64,000 nt of DNA from positions 62,001 to 126,000 of the forward strand of contig NZ_LUHG01000045.1 in assembly GCF_001623405.1 (NCBI RefSeq). Reading direction: 5' to 3'. The translations under genes were made by a program, and so were the position numbers. The notes below the pieces were generated by a model that was not told the origin of the DNA, did no database searches, and saw only the letters and a program-made list of their open reading frames with translations. Of the stretch, positions 44,184 through 53,674 are shown one piece after another. The DNA is from Hydrotalea flava (GTDB taxonomy: Bacteria > Bacteroidota > Bacteroidia > Chitinophagales > Chitinophagaceae). Each line of letters begins with the position of its first letter. Position 1 is the first letter of the stretch.

Positions 44184-44939
44184 ATGAAATTGTTAGAAGG
44201 AAAAACAACCGTAATTACCGGCGCAGCCAGAGGCATAGGAGCCGCAATTGCTTTAAAATTAGCCGAACAGGGAAGTTATATTGCTTTTACCTATGTTAGT
44301 GATAGCAGCGCAGATAAAGCAGCCGAACTGGTAAAACAAATAGAAGCAATGGGTGTAAAAGCTAAAGCTTATCAAACCAATGCAGCCAGTTATAGTGATA
44401 CAGAATTGTTCATTAATGAAGTACTAAAAGAATTTGGAACCATTGATGTTTGTGTAAATAATGCCGGCATATCAAAAGATAATTTGTTATTGCGTATGAG
44501 TCCGGATCAATGGAATGATGTAATCAATACCAACTTAAATAGTGTGTATAATGTTACCAAACAGGTAATTAGGCCCATGATGAAAGCCAAAGCCGGCAGT
44601 ATTATCAACATGAGTTCTATTATTGGCATTCGTGGCAATGCCGGACAAAGTAGTTATGCTGCCAGTAAAGCGGGTATCATTGGTTTTACAAAATCAATTG
44701 CTGCTGAGTTGGGTAGTCGTAATATTCGTTGCAATGCCATTGCACCCGGATTTGTTGAAACCGATATGACTGCTTATTTGAAAGAGGGCGATGCAGGTAA
44801 TACATTCCTCAGTAAAATACCGTTGGGCCGTTTTGGTAAATCAGAAGAAATAGCCAACACAACCCTTTTTTTAGCGAGTGATTTAAGCAGTTATATCACC
44901 GGTCAGGTGTTGAGTGTATGCGGCGGATTGAATATTTAA
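44184..44939 (+). CDS. fabG: 3-oxoacyl-ACP reductase
   Basis: 251 residues from ATG 44184. SDR with TGAARGIGAAIA, NNAGISKDN, catalytic Ser in NMSSIIG and Y-A-A-S-K. The end SSYITGQVLSVCGGLNI and the RCNAIAPGFVETDMT block are typical FabG. It reduces 3-ketoacyl-ACP with NADPH in fatty acid synthesis. The ATG at 44121 would add 21 non-conserved residues, so I prefer 44184. Other SDR functions are not excluded. Confidence 0.88.
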   Translation: MKLLEGKTTVITGAARGIGAAIALKLAEQGSYIAFTYVSDSSADKAAELVKQIEAMGVKAKAYQTNAASYSDTELFINEVLKEFGTIDVCVNNAGISKDNLLLRMSPDQWNDVINTNLNSVYNVTKQVIRPMMKAKAGSIINMSSIIGIRGNAGQSSYAASKAGIIGFTKSIAAELGSRNIRCNAIAPGFVETDMTAYLKEGDAGNTFLSKIPLGRFGKSEEIANTTLFLASDLSSYITGQVLSVCGGLNI

Positions 44940-45018
44940 TTCAATAAAATTTGCTACCCTATGTAATTTTATGATTTAAGCAACATATTCTTTTTTAAAT
45001 TTTGTTATTTTCGCGGCA

Positions 45019-45318
45019 ATGCTAAAACCACTCATCGCTGCTTTTTTATTAATGACCATTTCCCTGCAAATCATTCCGATTAAGCAGGTGGGTGTGCTTT
45101 TATTCAATAATTCCATTACCGAAGAGTTGGCACATGGCCACAGTCTTGAAAAAGATACCATCAAAAAATTCAATTTTTTGTATAATTTGCTTTATAACAC
45201 TAATCAGCATTTCAATATCCTTTCCTTTAACGCATTGGATGTTTACATTCAACGCTCCGAGAAACTTCCCATTCAATTCAGTCCCGATATTTTAGTGCCT
45301 CCCCCCAACAAGGCCTAA
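45019..45318 (+). CDS. Uncharacterised small protein with signal-like N-terminus
   Basis: 99 residues. A hydrophobic start (MLKPLIAAFLLMTISLQIIP) is followed by a polar body (LLFNNSITEELAHGHSLEKDTIKKF) and a Pro-rich end. I do not recognise a named family. The reading frame is clean and codon use ordinary. It lies 79 bases after fabG and 175 before the SulP gene. A secreted or periplasmic role is inferred only from the leader. Confidence 0.65.
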   Translation: MLKPLIAAFLLMTISLQIIPIKQVGVLLFNNSITEELAHGHSLEKDTIKKFNFLYNLLYNTNQHFNILSFNALDVYIQRSEKLPIQFSPDILVPPPNKA

Positions 45319-45493
45319 TGCAATCACAATCCGGATTGCAAATATGCTCCACATTTTACGAATGATCATGCGTTTAATTCAATTATAATAATTATTAGGC
45401 ATGCTTATCAATAAATACAGCATAGTTCTGTGTATGCAATACCGGAAGCCTGCATTTCTATTTCTTTCTATTAAATTGTAATTAAACATATTC

Positions 45494-47068
45494 ATGAAAA
45501 ATTATTTTCGTTCTGCCGGAAAAGATATTCCGGCCTCTATTGTAGTGGTATTGGTAGCATTGCCCTTATGTTTGGGAATTGCTTTGGGATCGGGTGCCCC
45601 ATTGTTTTCCGGTATCATTGCTGGAATTGTAGGAGGTATTGTGATTGGATTATTAAGTGGTTCACATTTAAGTGTTAGTGGACCTGCTGCCGGCCTAACC
45701 GTTATTGTTGCAACGGCTATTGCCAAATTACAAGTGTATGAAGCATTTTTACTGGCTGTGGTAATAGCAGGAATATTGCAGGTGGTGTTGGGTTTTATAA
45801 AAGCGGGCATTCTGGGCGATTATGTACCCAATGCAGTGATAAAAGGCATGTTGGCTGCTATTGGCATTTTACTCATTTTAAAGCAAATGCCACATTTAGT
45901 AGGTTATAATTCCGATTTTATTGGTGATGAATCGTTTAAAGAAGCAAACTCACAAAATACATTTACCGCTTTCGAAAACTTTGCTTCAAAAATAAATGAA
46001 GGTGCATTATTGATAGGGATAGTTGCTTTATTAATTTTAATTGTTTGGGATGGTTGGATTGTAAAAAAAATTAAAAAAGTACAATTGATTCCCGGGGCAT
46101 TACTGGCTGTAATTGCAGGCACATTCATGAATGAATACTTTAAAACAAGTATACCTTCTATAGCGTTGCAATCAAACCATTTGGTAACCCTGCCTGTAGC
46201 AAAAGATGTTATCAGTTTTCTCTCTTTCTTTACCTTTCCTGATTGGTCGTTCATTACCAACAAAGAAGTATGGATTGCAGCCGTAACCATTGCCATTGTT
46301 GCTTCATTAGAAACGCTGTTAAGTATAGAGGCTATTGATAATTTAGATCCTTTAAAACGGGCAACACCTACCAACCGTGAATTAAAAGCACAAGGGGTGG
46401 GTAATTTAATCTCCGGTTTAATAGGCGGTATACCTGTTACTTCAGTTATTGTAAGAAGTTCTGCTAACGTATATGCAGGTGCAAAAACCAAACTTTCTGC
46501 AATTCTGCATGGGTTACTGTTATTATTGTTTGTATTATTTATTCCTGAAATCATTAATCATATACCGCTAAGCGCATTGGCTGCTATCTTAATTTTTACC
46601 GGATATAAATTGGCTAAAGTTTCTTTGTTTAAAGAGTTTTACAAAAAAGGATTAGACCAGTTCATTCCTTTTGTAGTTACCATTCTTGCTATTTTATTAA
46701 CCGATTTGTTAATTGGAATATTAATTGGGTGCGGAGTGGCATTGTTCTTTTTAATTAGAAGTAATTTTCATTCTGCTGTTTTGGTGGTGAATGATACCAA
46801 TAACTATTTAATCAGATTACGGAAAGATGTATCATTTTTAAACAAGCCCATTATCAAACAAAAATTAGAGGAAATTCCTGAAAATTCTTTTGTACTGATC
46901 GATATTACCAGGGCTGATTTCATTGATAAAGATGTGATAGAAGAAATTAATCATTACATGCAACATGCACATCTGAAAAATATTAAGGTAGAAGTTAAGA
47001 AAAGCCGGAACAAAAGCATGCACCAATTATTTTCACAACCAAATGAATTAAAATATGAATTCAATTGA
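45494..47068 (+). CDS. SulP family anion (bicarbonate or sulfate) transporter
   Basis: 524 residues. About 12 membrane helices with DIPASIVVVLVALPLCLGIALGSGAPLFSGIIAGIVGG and SGSHLSVSGPAAGLTVIV (anion-binding region). A short C-terminal STAS-like part (about 440-524) is present. It overlaps the first carbonic anhydrase gene by 14 bases, a strong sign that it moves bicarbonate rather than sulfate, as in BicA-type transporters. STAS domains regulate transport. Confidence 0.88.
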   Translation: MKNYFRSAGKDIPASIVVVLVALPLCLGIALGSGAPLFSGIIAGIVGGIVIGLLSGSHLSVSGPAAGLTVIVATAIAKLQVYEAFLLAVVIAGILQVVLGFIKAGILGDYVPNAVIKGMLAAIGILLILKQMPHLVGYNSDFIGDESFKEANSQNTFTAFENFASKINEGALLIGIVALLILIVWDGWIVKKIKKVQLIPGALLAVIAGTFMNEYFKTSIPSIALQSNHLVTLPVAKDVISFLSFFTFPDWSFITNKEVWIAAVTIAIVASLETLLSIEAIDNLDPLKRATPTNRELKAQGVGNLISGLIGGIPVTSVIVRSSANVYAGAKTKLSAILHGLLLLLFVLFIPEIINHIPLSALAAILIFTGYKLAKVSLFKEFYKKGLDQFIPFVVTILAILLTDLLIGILIGCGVALFFLIRSNFHSAVLVVNDTNNYLIRLRKDVSFLNKPIIKQKLEEIPENSFVLIDITRADFIDKDVIEEINHYMQHAHLKNIKVEVKKSRNKSMHQLFSQPNELKYEFN

Positions 47069-47687
47069 TAAATTATTTTTAGAAAATAAAGCATGGGCCA
47101 ATGAACGCAGGAAAGATGACCCTTCATATTTTAAACGCCTTAGCGAAATTCAAACACCCGAATTTTTATGGATTGGTTGCAGCGATAGCCGGGTGCCCGC
47201 CAATGAAATAACCGGTACCGATCCTGGTGAAATTTTTGTACACAGGAATATTGCCAATATGGTGGTACATACCGATTTAAATTTGTTGAGTGTATTGGGG
47301 TATGCTGTGCATCATTTAAAAGTGCAGCATGTAATTGTATGTGGTCATTATGGTTGTGGTGGTGTAAAAGCTGCTGTTACACAACATAATTTTGGCATCA
47401 TCAACAAATGGCTGCGCAATATAAAAGATGTAAAAAGGCTGCATCAATCTGAAATTGAACAATTACCAACCGACGAACAACAACTAAACAGATTAGTTGA
47501 ATTGAATGTAGAAGAGCAGGTGATTCATTTAGCCAAAACTTCTATCATTCAAAAGGCATGGCAGTATCATCATCGTCCAAGCTTGCATGGTTGGGTATAC
47601 AATTTGGAAGACGGGTTATTAAAAAAAATAAAAGAAATACAACCAAACGATGTAATCGATGACTTATACTGTTACGATAATTTATAA
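47055..47687 (+). CDS. Beta-carbonic anhydrase (first tandem copy)
   Basis: 210 residues. Zinc site C42-S-D44-S-R46 (IGCSDSRVPA) with H98 and C101 (VCGHYGCGGVKAA). Converts CO2 and water to bicarbonate. It overlaps the SulP gene by 14 bases and is followed after 65 bases by a near-duplicate. The shared blocks GEIFVHRNIANMVVHTD and GIINKWLRNIKDV show a tandem duplication. Likely cytoplasmic (no leader). Confidence 0.95.
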   Translation: MNSIDKLFLENKAWANERRKDDPSYFKRLSEIQTPEFLWIGCSDSRVPANEITGTDPGEIFVHRNIANMVVHTDLNLLSVLGYAVHHLKVQHVIVCGHYGCGGVKAAVTQHNFGIINKWLRNIKDVKRLHQSEIEQLPTDEQQLNRLVELNVEEQVIHLAKTSIIQKAWQYHHRPSLHGWVYNLEDGLLKKIKEIQPNDVIDDLYCYDNL

Positions 47688-47752
47688 AACTGTTTTTAAA
47701 TGCCTATCAATACCTTTATGGCCCTAATTCATTCACTCAAATTAATTATTTT

Positions 47753-48385
47753 ATGAAAGTTTACGAGCAATTATTGCAGAATAATTTGGAATGGGCAAAG
47801 AAAAGAACCAGTGATGACCCTGAGTTTTTTACCCGATTGGCACATTTACAAACCCCACAGTTTTTATGGATTGGTTGCAGCGATAGCCGCGTACCTGCCG
47901 ATATGATTACCGGCACACAGCCGGGCGAAATTTTTGTGCATCGGAATATTGCCAATATGGTGGTGCATACCGATGTTAATTTGTTAAGCGTTTTAGAATA
48001 TGCCGTAAATCAGTTAAAAGTGCAACACATTATAGTTTGTGGGCATTATGGTTGTGGCGGTGTTAAAGCAGCCATGACCAAACATAGTTTGGGTATAATT
48101 AACAAATGGTTGCGTAATATTAAAGATGTGTACCGTATTCACCGCGAAGAGTTAGACGCCATAACCGATGAAGAATCAAGAGCAGACCGGTTAACCGAAC
48201 TGAATGTTCGTGAGCAGGTAATGAATCTGGCCAAAACATCCATTATTCAAAAAGCATGGAAATATGAAAACCGGCCACATATACATGGTTGGGTGTATGG
48301 GTTAAAAGATGGCATTATACATCCTGTTTTTGAAATGGCATCCCGCACACATATCGACCCATTGTATGAATATGATGATTTATAA
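47753..48385 (+). CDS. Beta-carbonic anhydrase (second tandem copy)
   Basis: 210 residues, same zinc ligands (Cys-Asp in CSDSR, His/Cys in CGHYGCGG). The two copies are the same length and clearly paralogous, but diverge most in the N-terminal helix and the segment after RNIKDV. It is 19 bases before the ABC transporter gene, so transcription probably runs on. Why two copies are kept is unclear; dosage or different pH optima are possibilities. Confidence 0.95.
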   Translation: MKVYEQLLQNNLEWAKKRTSDDPEFFTRLAHLQTPQFLWIGCSDSRVPADMITGTQPGEIFVHRNIANMVVHTDVNLLSVLEYAVNQLKVQHIIVCGHYGCGGVKAAMTKHSLGIINKWLRNIKDVYRIHREELDAITDEESRADRLTELNVREQVMNLAKTSIIQKAWKYENRPHIHGWVYGLKDGIIHPVFEMASRTHIDPLYEYDDL

Positions 48386-48404
48386 AAATAAATGAAAAAA
48401 AAGT

Positions 48405-50087
48405 ATGGCAAAAACTGCAAACATTTCAATTATAGGTGCAGCAAAAAAGTTTTTTGAAATTTTAAAGTTCGATAGAAGGGATATTTCTGCTATTTATTTC
48501 TTTGCCATTTTAGGTGGTTTAATTTCACTTTCGCTACCACTGGGCATTCAATATATCATCAGTTTTGTACAGGCAAATACCATCTCAATATCAATTGTAG
48601 TGCTTATTTCAATTGTATTGATAAGTGTATTTATCAGTGGTTTATTACAGATACGGCAGATGGAAATAATAGAAAAAATTGAGCAAAAAATTTTTGTAAG
48701 ATATGCATTAGAATTTGCTGACCGTATTCCTAAATTGGATGTTGAAAAATTAGACCACTACCACCTGCCGGAACTGGTGAATCGTTTCTTCGATACTACT
48801 GCTTTAATCAAGAGTATTGAAAAAATTTTATTAGATATACCGGCAGCAATCATTCAAATATTTTTTGGTTTGGTTTTATTGTCCTTCTATCATCCTGTTT
48901 TTATTGCCTTCGGTGCTTTACTGGTAATAGTACTTTCTGTTATCATTAAATTTACTTCACCCCAGGGTTTTGAAACCAGTTTAATTGCAAGTGATTATAA
49001 GTATAACATTGCCGCCTGGTTTCAGGAAATGGCTGCAGAAATTAAAACGTTTAAATATGCAAAGAAAACAAACATTCATATTAAGAAAGCCGATGAAGAT
49101 GTAAATGGATACCTCATCGCAAGAACAAACCATTTTCGCATTTTGGTAATGCAGTATTGGAGTTTTATATCATTTAAAATTATTATTATTGCCACAATGC
49201 TGATTGTTGGGTCAATATTATTGGTGAACCAGCAAATTAACATTGGGCAGTTTATCGCCTCAGATATTGTTATCATTCTCATTATCAACTCCATCGAGAA
49301 ATTAATTCAGTCGCTGGATAAAGTGTATGATACTCTTACTTCAGTTGAAAAATTAAGTAAGGTGGTTCACGCACCCATTGAAAATGAAGGCAGCATGCTA
49401 TTGCCAAATAATAATGTTGGCGTGCAAATAACACTGAATCAGGTAAATTTTACCTATCCTGATGGTAAAATAGCCTTAACAGATATTCATGTAAATATAC
49501 CTGCAGGCAGTTTGGTGCAATTGTGTGGTGCTTCCGGTTCAGGAAAATCATCATTTCTGCGTTTATTAACCGGGGCATTTAATCATTATACCGGCAATAT
49601 TTTAATTGACGGAATACCCATCAATAATTTTCAATTGGCCGATTTACGTGCCAAAACTGGTATTTTATTTGACAGGCAGGATGTTTTTAAAAGTACATTA
49701 CTCGAAAATATTACAATGGGGAATGAGGCGATTGCTGTGCAGGATGTTTTAAAATTGGCTGAACAAATCAATTTTCTTTCTTACATTAATGAACTGCCAA
49801 TGGGACTGTATACACAGATTGATCCTGTTGGTAAACGATTGTCGCAAAAAATAAAAAAAGAAATTTTATTAATGCGTGCCCTGATTGGCGATGCACGTTT
49901 AATATTACTGGAAGAGCCTTGTGCACACAAATCTGAACAACAAATGTTAGCCTTGCTTGAATTTTTAAGAAAGAAAAAAAGCAATGCCACCATTATTGTA
50001 ACAACAGAAACACCCATGGTAAAACATTTGTTTGATATGTTCATTCAATTAGCTAATGGTAAAATAATTTTTATTGAGGAAAAATGA
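48405..50087 (+). CDS. ABC transporter with fused membrane domain and degenerate ATPase
   Basis: 560 residues. An exporter-type membrane domain (about 1-320, six helices, no C39 peptidase) is fused to an ATPase. Walker A is intact (G375-ASGSG-K381-SS) and the catalytic Glu of Walker B is kept (E504), but Walker B Asp is Glu503 (LILLEEP). The LSGGQ signature reads L479-S-Q-K-I, and the switch His is Thr534 (IIVTTETP). It is followed by HlyD (4-base overlap) and TolC genes, giving a type I secretion-like trio. Weak or regulated ATP use is inferred. Cargo is unknown. Confidence 0.85.
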   Translation: MAKTANISIIGAAKKFFEILKFDRRDISAIYFFAILGGLISLSLPLGIQYIISFVQANTISISIVVLISIVLISVFISGLLQIRQMEIIEKIEQKIFVRYALEFADRIPKLDVEKLDHYHLPELVNRFFDTTALIKSIEKILLDIPAAIIQIFFGLVLLSFYHPVFIAFGALLVIVLSVIIKFTSPQGFETSLIASDYKYNIAAWFQEMAAEIKTFKYAKKTNIHIKKADEDVNGYLIARTNHFRILVMQYWSFISFKIIIIATMLIVGSILLVNQQINIGQFIASDIVIILIINSIEKLIQSLDKVYDTLTSVEKLSKVVHAPIENEGSMLLPNNNVGVQITLNQVNFTYPDGKIALTDIHVNIPAGSLVQLCGASGSGKSSFLRLLTGAFNHYTGNILIDGIPINNFQLADLRAKTGILFDRQDVFKSTLLENITMGNEAIAVQDVLKLAEQINFLSYINELPMGLYTQIDPVGKRLSQKIKKEILLMRALIGDARLILLEEPCAHKSEQQMLALLEFLRKKKSNATIIVTTETPMVKHLFDMFIQLANGKIIFIEEK

Positions 50088-51448
50088 ATACAGAAAAATC
50101 AACTTATTTAAACATTGAAATTGAATCGGTAGCAACAAATCATTCGTTGCAATCATTTCATTCTATCTATAAAATACACAAAAGAAAATACATCAAAAAA
50201 TGGATTATTGGCTTAATTGTTTTTTGTGTAATTGTACTTTTTTTACCCTGGACACAAAATATCAGAACCAAAGGAAAAATTACTACTTTACGCCAGGAAG
50301 CTCGTCCGCAACAGCTCAATACCATTCTGCCCGGTAAAATTGTAAAATGGTATGTAAAGGAAGGTGATATGGTGAAACAAGGCGATACCATATTACAATT
50401 GGGAGAAGTAAAGGTAGATTATTTTGATCCACAATTATTAAACCGCACAGAACAACAAATTACTGCAAAAAAACAAAGTATTCAGGCTTATCTTGAAAAA
50501 GCTGCAACTGCCGATAAACAGGCTGCTGCATTAAAAAAAGGGTTGCAATTAAAATTAGCATCTTTCGATAATAAAATTGCGCAGCAACAATTAAAAATAG
50601 TAAGCGATAGTATGGATTTTTTAGCAGCTGTGAATGACGTAAATATTTATAAGCGACAAATTGAAGCAGCCAGGCTAATGCTGGATAGTGGCGTAATTTC
50701 ATTAACAGATTTTGAAAAACGAAAAGCGAACTATCAAAATGCAATTGCAAAAAAAACAAGTACCGAAAATAAATTTTTACAAAACAAACAGGAACTGTTG
50801 AATCTTAAAATTGAAAAAAACAGTGCCATTCAGGATTATACCGATAAAATTTCAAAAGCCGAAGGTGATAAGTTTGCTGCCCTTTCGCAAGTTGCTTCAA
50901 CCAATGCCGAAGTAAGTAAATTAGAAAATATTTATACAAATTATGATATCCGGAATCAACTCTATTATATTACCGCACCTCAGTCTGGCCAAATAACAAA
51001 AGCTAAAAAAGCCGGGTTAGATGAAATTGTTAAGGAGGGGGATATGATCGTTGAAATTGTACCCGATTTCAACAATTATGCTGTTGAAATGTATGTATCA
51101 CCCACCGATATTCCGCTCATTTCTAAAGGGCAAGAAGTGGCTATTATTTTTGACGGATTTCCTGCCATTGTTTTTAGCGGATGGCCACAATCTACATATG
51201 GCACTTTTACAGGAAGGGTATCAGCTATAGAAAATAATATTAATACTTTTGGAAAATACAGAGTGCTGGTAGCACCCGATACCACCAAAAAACCATGGCC
51301 CAAACAATTAAAATTAGGGGGCGGCGCTAAGTGTATTGCACTGTTAAAAAATGTACCGGTTTATTATGAATTATGGAGAACCATTAATGGCTTTCCACCT
51401 GAATACTATACTGCAGAAAATAATTCAGCAAAAATATCGAAAAAATAA
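50084..51448 (+). CDS. HlyD family periplasmic adaptor
   Basis: 454 residues. A cytosolic tail and one membrane helix (KKWIIGLIVFCVIVLFLPW) precede a lipoyl-type half (LPGKIVKWYVKEGDMVKQGDTILQL). A long coiled-coil hairpin (about 125-290) follows, then the second lipoyl half (APQSGQITKAKKAGLDEIVKEGDMIVEIV) and a beta-barrel. It bridges the ABC protein and the TolC channel. The start codon overlaps the ABC stop by 4 bases. Confidence 0.92.
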   Translation: MNTEKSTYLNIEIESVATNHSLQSFHSIYKIHKRKYIKKWIIGLIVFCVIVLFLPWTQNIRTKGKITTLRQEARPQQLNTILPGKIVKWYVKEGDMVKQGDTILQLGEVKVDYFDPQLLNRTEQQITAKKQSIQAYLEKAATADKQAAALKKGLQLKLASFDNKIAQQQLKIVSDSMDFLAAVNDVNIYKRQIEAARLMLDSGVISLTDFEKRKANYQNAIAKKTSTENKFLQNKQELLNLKIEKNSAIQDYTDKISKAEGDKFAALSQVASTNAEVSKLENIYTNYDIRNQLYYITAPQSGQITKAKKAGLDEIVKEGDMIVEIVPDFNNYAVEMYVSPTDIPLISKGQEVAIIFDGFPAIVFSGWPQSTYGTFTGRVSAIENNINTFGKYRVLVAPDTTKKPWPKQLKLGGGAKCIALLKNVPVYYELWRTINGFPPEYYTAENNSAKISKK

Positions 51449-51484
51449 ATTAATTTTTGAATGTGTAAATAGAGGTAATTTGGT

Positions 51485-52885
51485 ATGAAAGTATTTTTTA
51501 TTGGTATATTATTGTGTTGCATTAACAATGTTGTGTTGGCTCAAACTGAAACTGAAATTGTATTTTCATTCAATGAATATTTACAGGGAGTGAAAAAAAA
51601 CCATCCGGTTGCACGTTCTGCAAATCTGTCTGTTGAAAGTGCTCAGGAAGGAATTGTAGCCGCGAAGGGTGAATTTGATCCAAGCATTAGTTATACAAAC
51701 AATCAAAAAACTTTTAACGGAACCAATTATTTCTATTATAACAATGCTGAACTAAAAATACCCATACCAATTGGTATGGATATTAAAGCCGGAGTAGAGG
51801 ACAATGGAGGCAACTACATTACAAGAGAAGTAACAACAGGTAAAACAAGTTATATTGGTGCAGAAGTAGCAGTATTAAAAGGATTATTAATTGATAAAAG
51901 AAGAGCCGCTATTCAACAGGCTAAAATTTTAAACAGCCAGTCAGTTCAGGAAAGAAATGCAATGGTCAACGATTTACTGCTTGATGCAGCATTGCGCTAC
52001 TGGCAGTGGTATGGTGCCTATGCACAAAAAAAATTGTATGAAAGATTTTTGGACGTTGCTAAAAACAGGTTACGTTTAATAGTGATTGCTTACCAACAAG
52101 GTGATAAAGCTTTAGCAGATACTATTGAAGCGAATGCACAGGTTTTAAACTATCAGTTATTGCTGGGTGAATCAATCATTAAATTCAATAAAGCAAGTTT
52201 TGAATTAACCGATTTTTTATGGGATGAAAACGCAATGCCTTATTTTTTGCCCGGTCATTTTATTCCTGATACCACAGCACTGCAGGATTATATTGTTCCA
52301 TTGTCATTGGATGATTTGATGAATCAGGCAGTACCTAATCATCCGGAAATAAAACAATATGAATTTAAGCTAGATGCATTGGAGGTTGAGCGGAAATTAA
52401 AATGGCAAAGTTTTCTGCCTGCACTAAATCTAAAAGCAAACTTGCTTAATAAAGGGTACAATGCTTTATATAATGTTGCTGATGCAGCTTTTCTTGAAAA
52501 TAACTACAAGTTCGGCATTGATTTTAAAGTGCCTTTGTTTTTAAGAACAGCCCGTGGTGAGTACAAGAAAACACAAATTAAAATTCAACAAACCAATTTA
52601 AGTTTGGCTTCAAAAAAATGGCAGATTCAAAACAAAATAAATTCTTACTATGTTCAAAATCAATTGTACGCAGCACAATTTCAGCAAGTTACAGCTCTGA
52701 TTAATAGTTTTGAAATTTTATTTAGAAATGAGTTGTTGAAATTTAATAATGGCGAAAGTTCTCTGTTTTTAATCAATAGCCGCGAATCCAAATTATTAGA
52801 AACAAAGCAGAAAATGATTGATTTGCAAACAAAATTGGTGGTATCAAAATTTCAAACCGAGTGGGCTGCCGGTTTACTTTTTTAA
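51485..52885 (+). CDS. TolC family outer membrane efflux protein
   Basis: 466 residues. A signal peptide (MKVFFIGILLCCINNVVLA) is followed by two OEP repeats: VKKNHPVARSANLSVESAQEGIVAAKGEFDPSIS and the second-half AVPNHPEIKQYEFKLDALEVERKLKWQSFLPALNLKANL. The helical hairpins form the periplasmic tunnel. It is 36 bases after the HlyD gene and completes the trio. The next gene is convergent, starting 1 base later, so the operon ends here. Confidence 0.92.
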   Translation: MKVFFIGILLCCINNVVLAQTETEIVFSFNEYLQGVKKNHPVARSANLSVESAQEGIVAAKGEFDPSISYTNNQKTFNGTNYFYYNNAELKIPIPIGMDIKAGVEDNGGNYITREVTTGKTSYIGAEVAVLKGLLIDKRRAAIQQAKILNSQSVQERNAMVNDLLLDAALRYWQWYGAYAQKKLYERFLDVAKNRLRLIVIAYQQGDKALADTIEANAQVLNYQLLLGESIIKFNKASFELTDFLWDENAMPYFLPGHFIPDTTALQDYIVPLSLDDLMNQAVPNHPEIKQYEFKLDALEVERKLKWQSFLPALNLKANLLNKGYNALYNVADAAFLENNYKFGIDFKVPLFLRTARGEYKKTQIKIQQTNLSLASKKWQIQNKINSYYVQNQLYAAQFQQVTALINSFEILFRNELLKFNNGESSLFLINSRESKLLETKQKMIDLQTKLVVSKFQTEWAAGLLF

Positions 52886-52886
52886 A

Positions 52887-53657
52887 CTATTTCTGCTTAT
52901 TTTTAAATTGCTCAATGAACTTTTTGGTATAGTCGCTCAGCACCAATTTACCGCTAACGGATGCACGCTTGTGTAAAAGGTCATCCCAGTGCTCTGTTCC
53001 CTGCCAAAATACATGTTTCAGTTCTTTAATGGCAGTGATGCTGCTTTGCGATAAAAAGTTAGCCAGACGATGAATGCTTTCATCCATTCCTGAAATTTCA
53101 GCATGCAGCTCTGCATACAAGCCTTTTTGTTTGGCCCATTCTGCCGGTCGCCAGTTGGCTGCATCAATGGCTAACTGCGAAAAAGCAGATAATCCTATTT
53201 TTCTTTCTACTGCCGGTCCTACAACAAATGGCCCAATGCCTACTGCCAACTCGCTTAATTTAACATCAGCACCTGTTGTTGCAATGGCATAATCGGCTGT
53301 AGCTGCTAATCCTACGCCACCACCTACACATTTTCCCTGTATACGTGCAATAATGAGTTGTGGTGCTTTACGCATGGCATTAATAACATGGGCAAAACCA
53401 CTAAAAAATTGCTCTCCGGCTGCTTCAGTTTGAATGGCTGCCAATTCCTCAAAAGAAGCGCCGGAACAAAAAGTTTTTTCGCCGGCAGAACGCAGTATAA
53501 TCACTTTTATATCTGCATTAATGCCTTCATTGTGTATGGCTTCTGCTAATTCATGCAAAATTTTTCCGGGTAATGAGTTGCTTTGTGGATGAAAAAATTC
53601 AATGGTGCTAATACCATGACTTCTGTGCACTGTTACATATCCATGCTCGTTATTCAT
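52887..53657 (-). CDS. Enoyl-CoA hydratase/isomerase family protein
   Basis: 256 residues, crotonase fold. Oxyanion blocks KTFCSGASFEELAA and IQGKCVGGGVGLAATADYAIAT are intact. The active-site acid is probably the Glu of SELAVGIGPFVVGPAVERKIG. Sitting 17 bases after paaZ on the same strand, it may act as PaaF/PaaG-like hydratase-isomerase in ring-cleaved phenylacetyl-CoA breakdown. Exact substrate unknown. Confidence 0.85.
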   Translation of the reverse strand: MNNEHGYVTVHRSHGISTIEFFHPQSNSLPGKILHELAEAIHNEGINADIKVIILRSAGEKTFCSGASFEELAAIQTEAAGEQFFSGFAHVINAMRKAPQLIIARIQGKCVGGGVGLAATADYAIATTGADVKLSELAVGIGPFVVGPAVERKIGLSAFSQLAIDAANWRPAEWAKQKGLYAELHAEISGMDESIHRLANFLSQSSITAIKELKHVFWQGTEHWDDLLHKRASVSGKLVLSDYTKKFIEQFKNKQK

Positions 53658-53674
53658 ATAAAATTATTTTATTA

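Noticed and set aside
45904-46554. 216-residue minus-strand frame
   Set aside because: Antisense to the SulP membrane gene; its Asn/Ile-rich composition is a mirror of the transmembrane codons.
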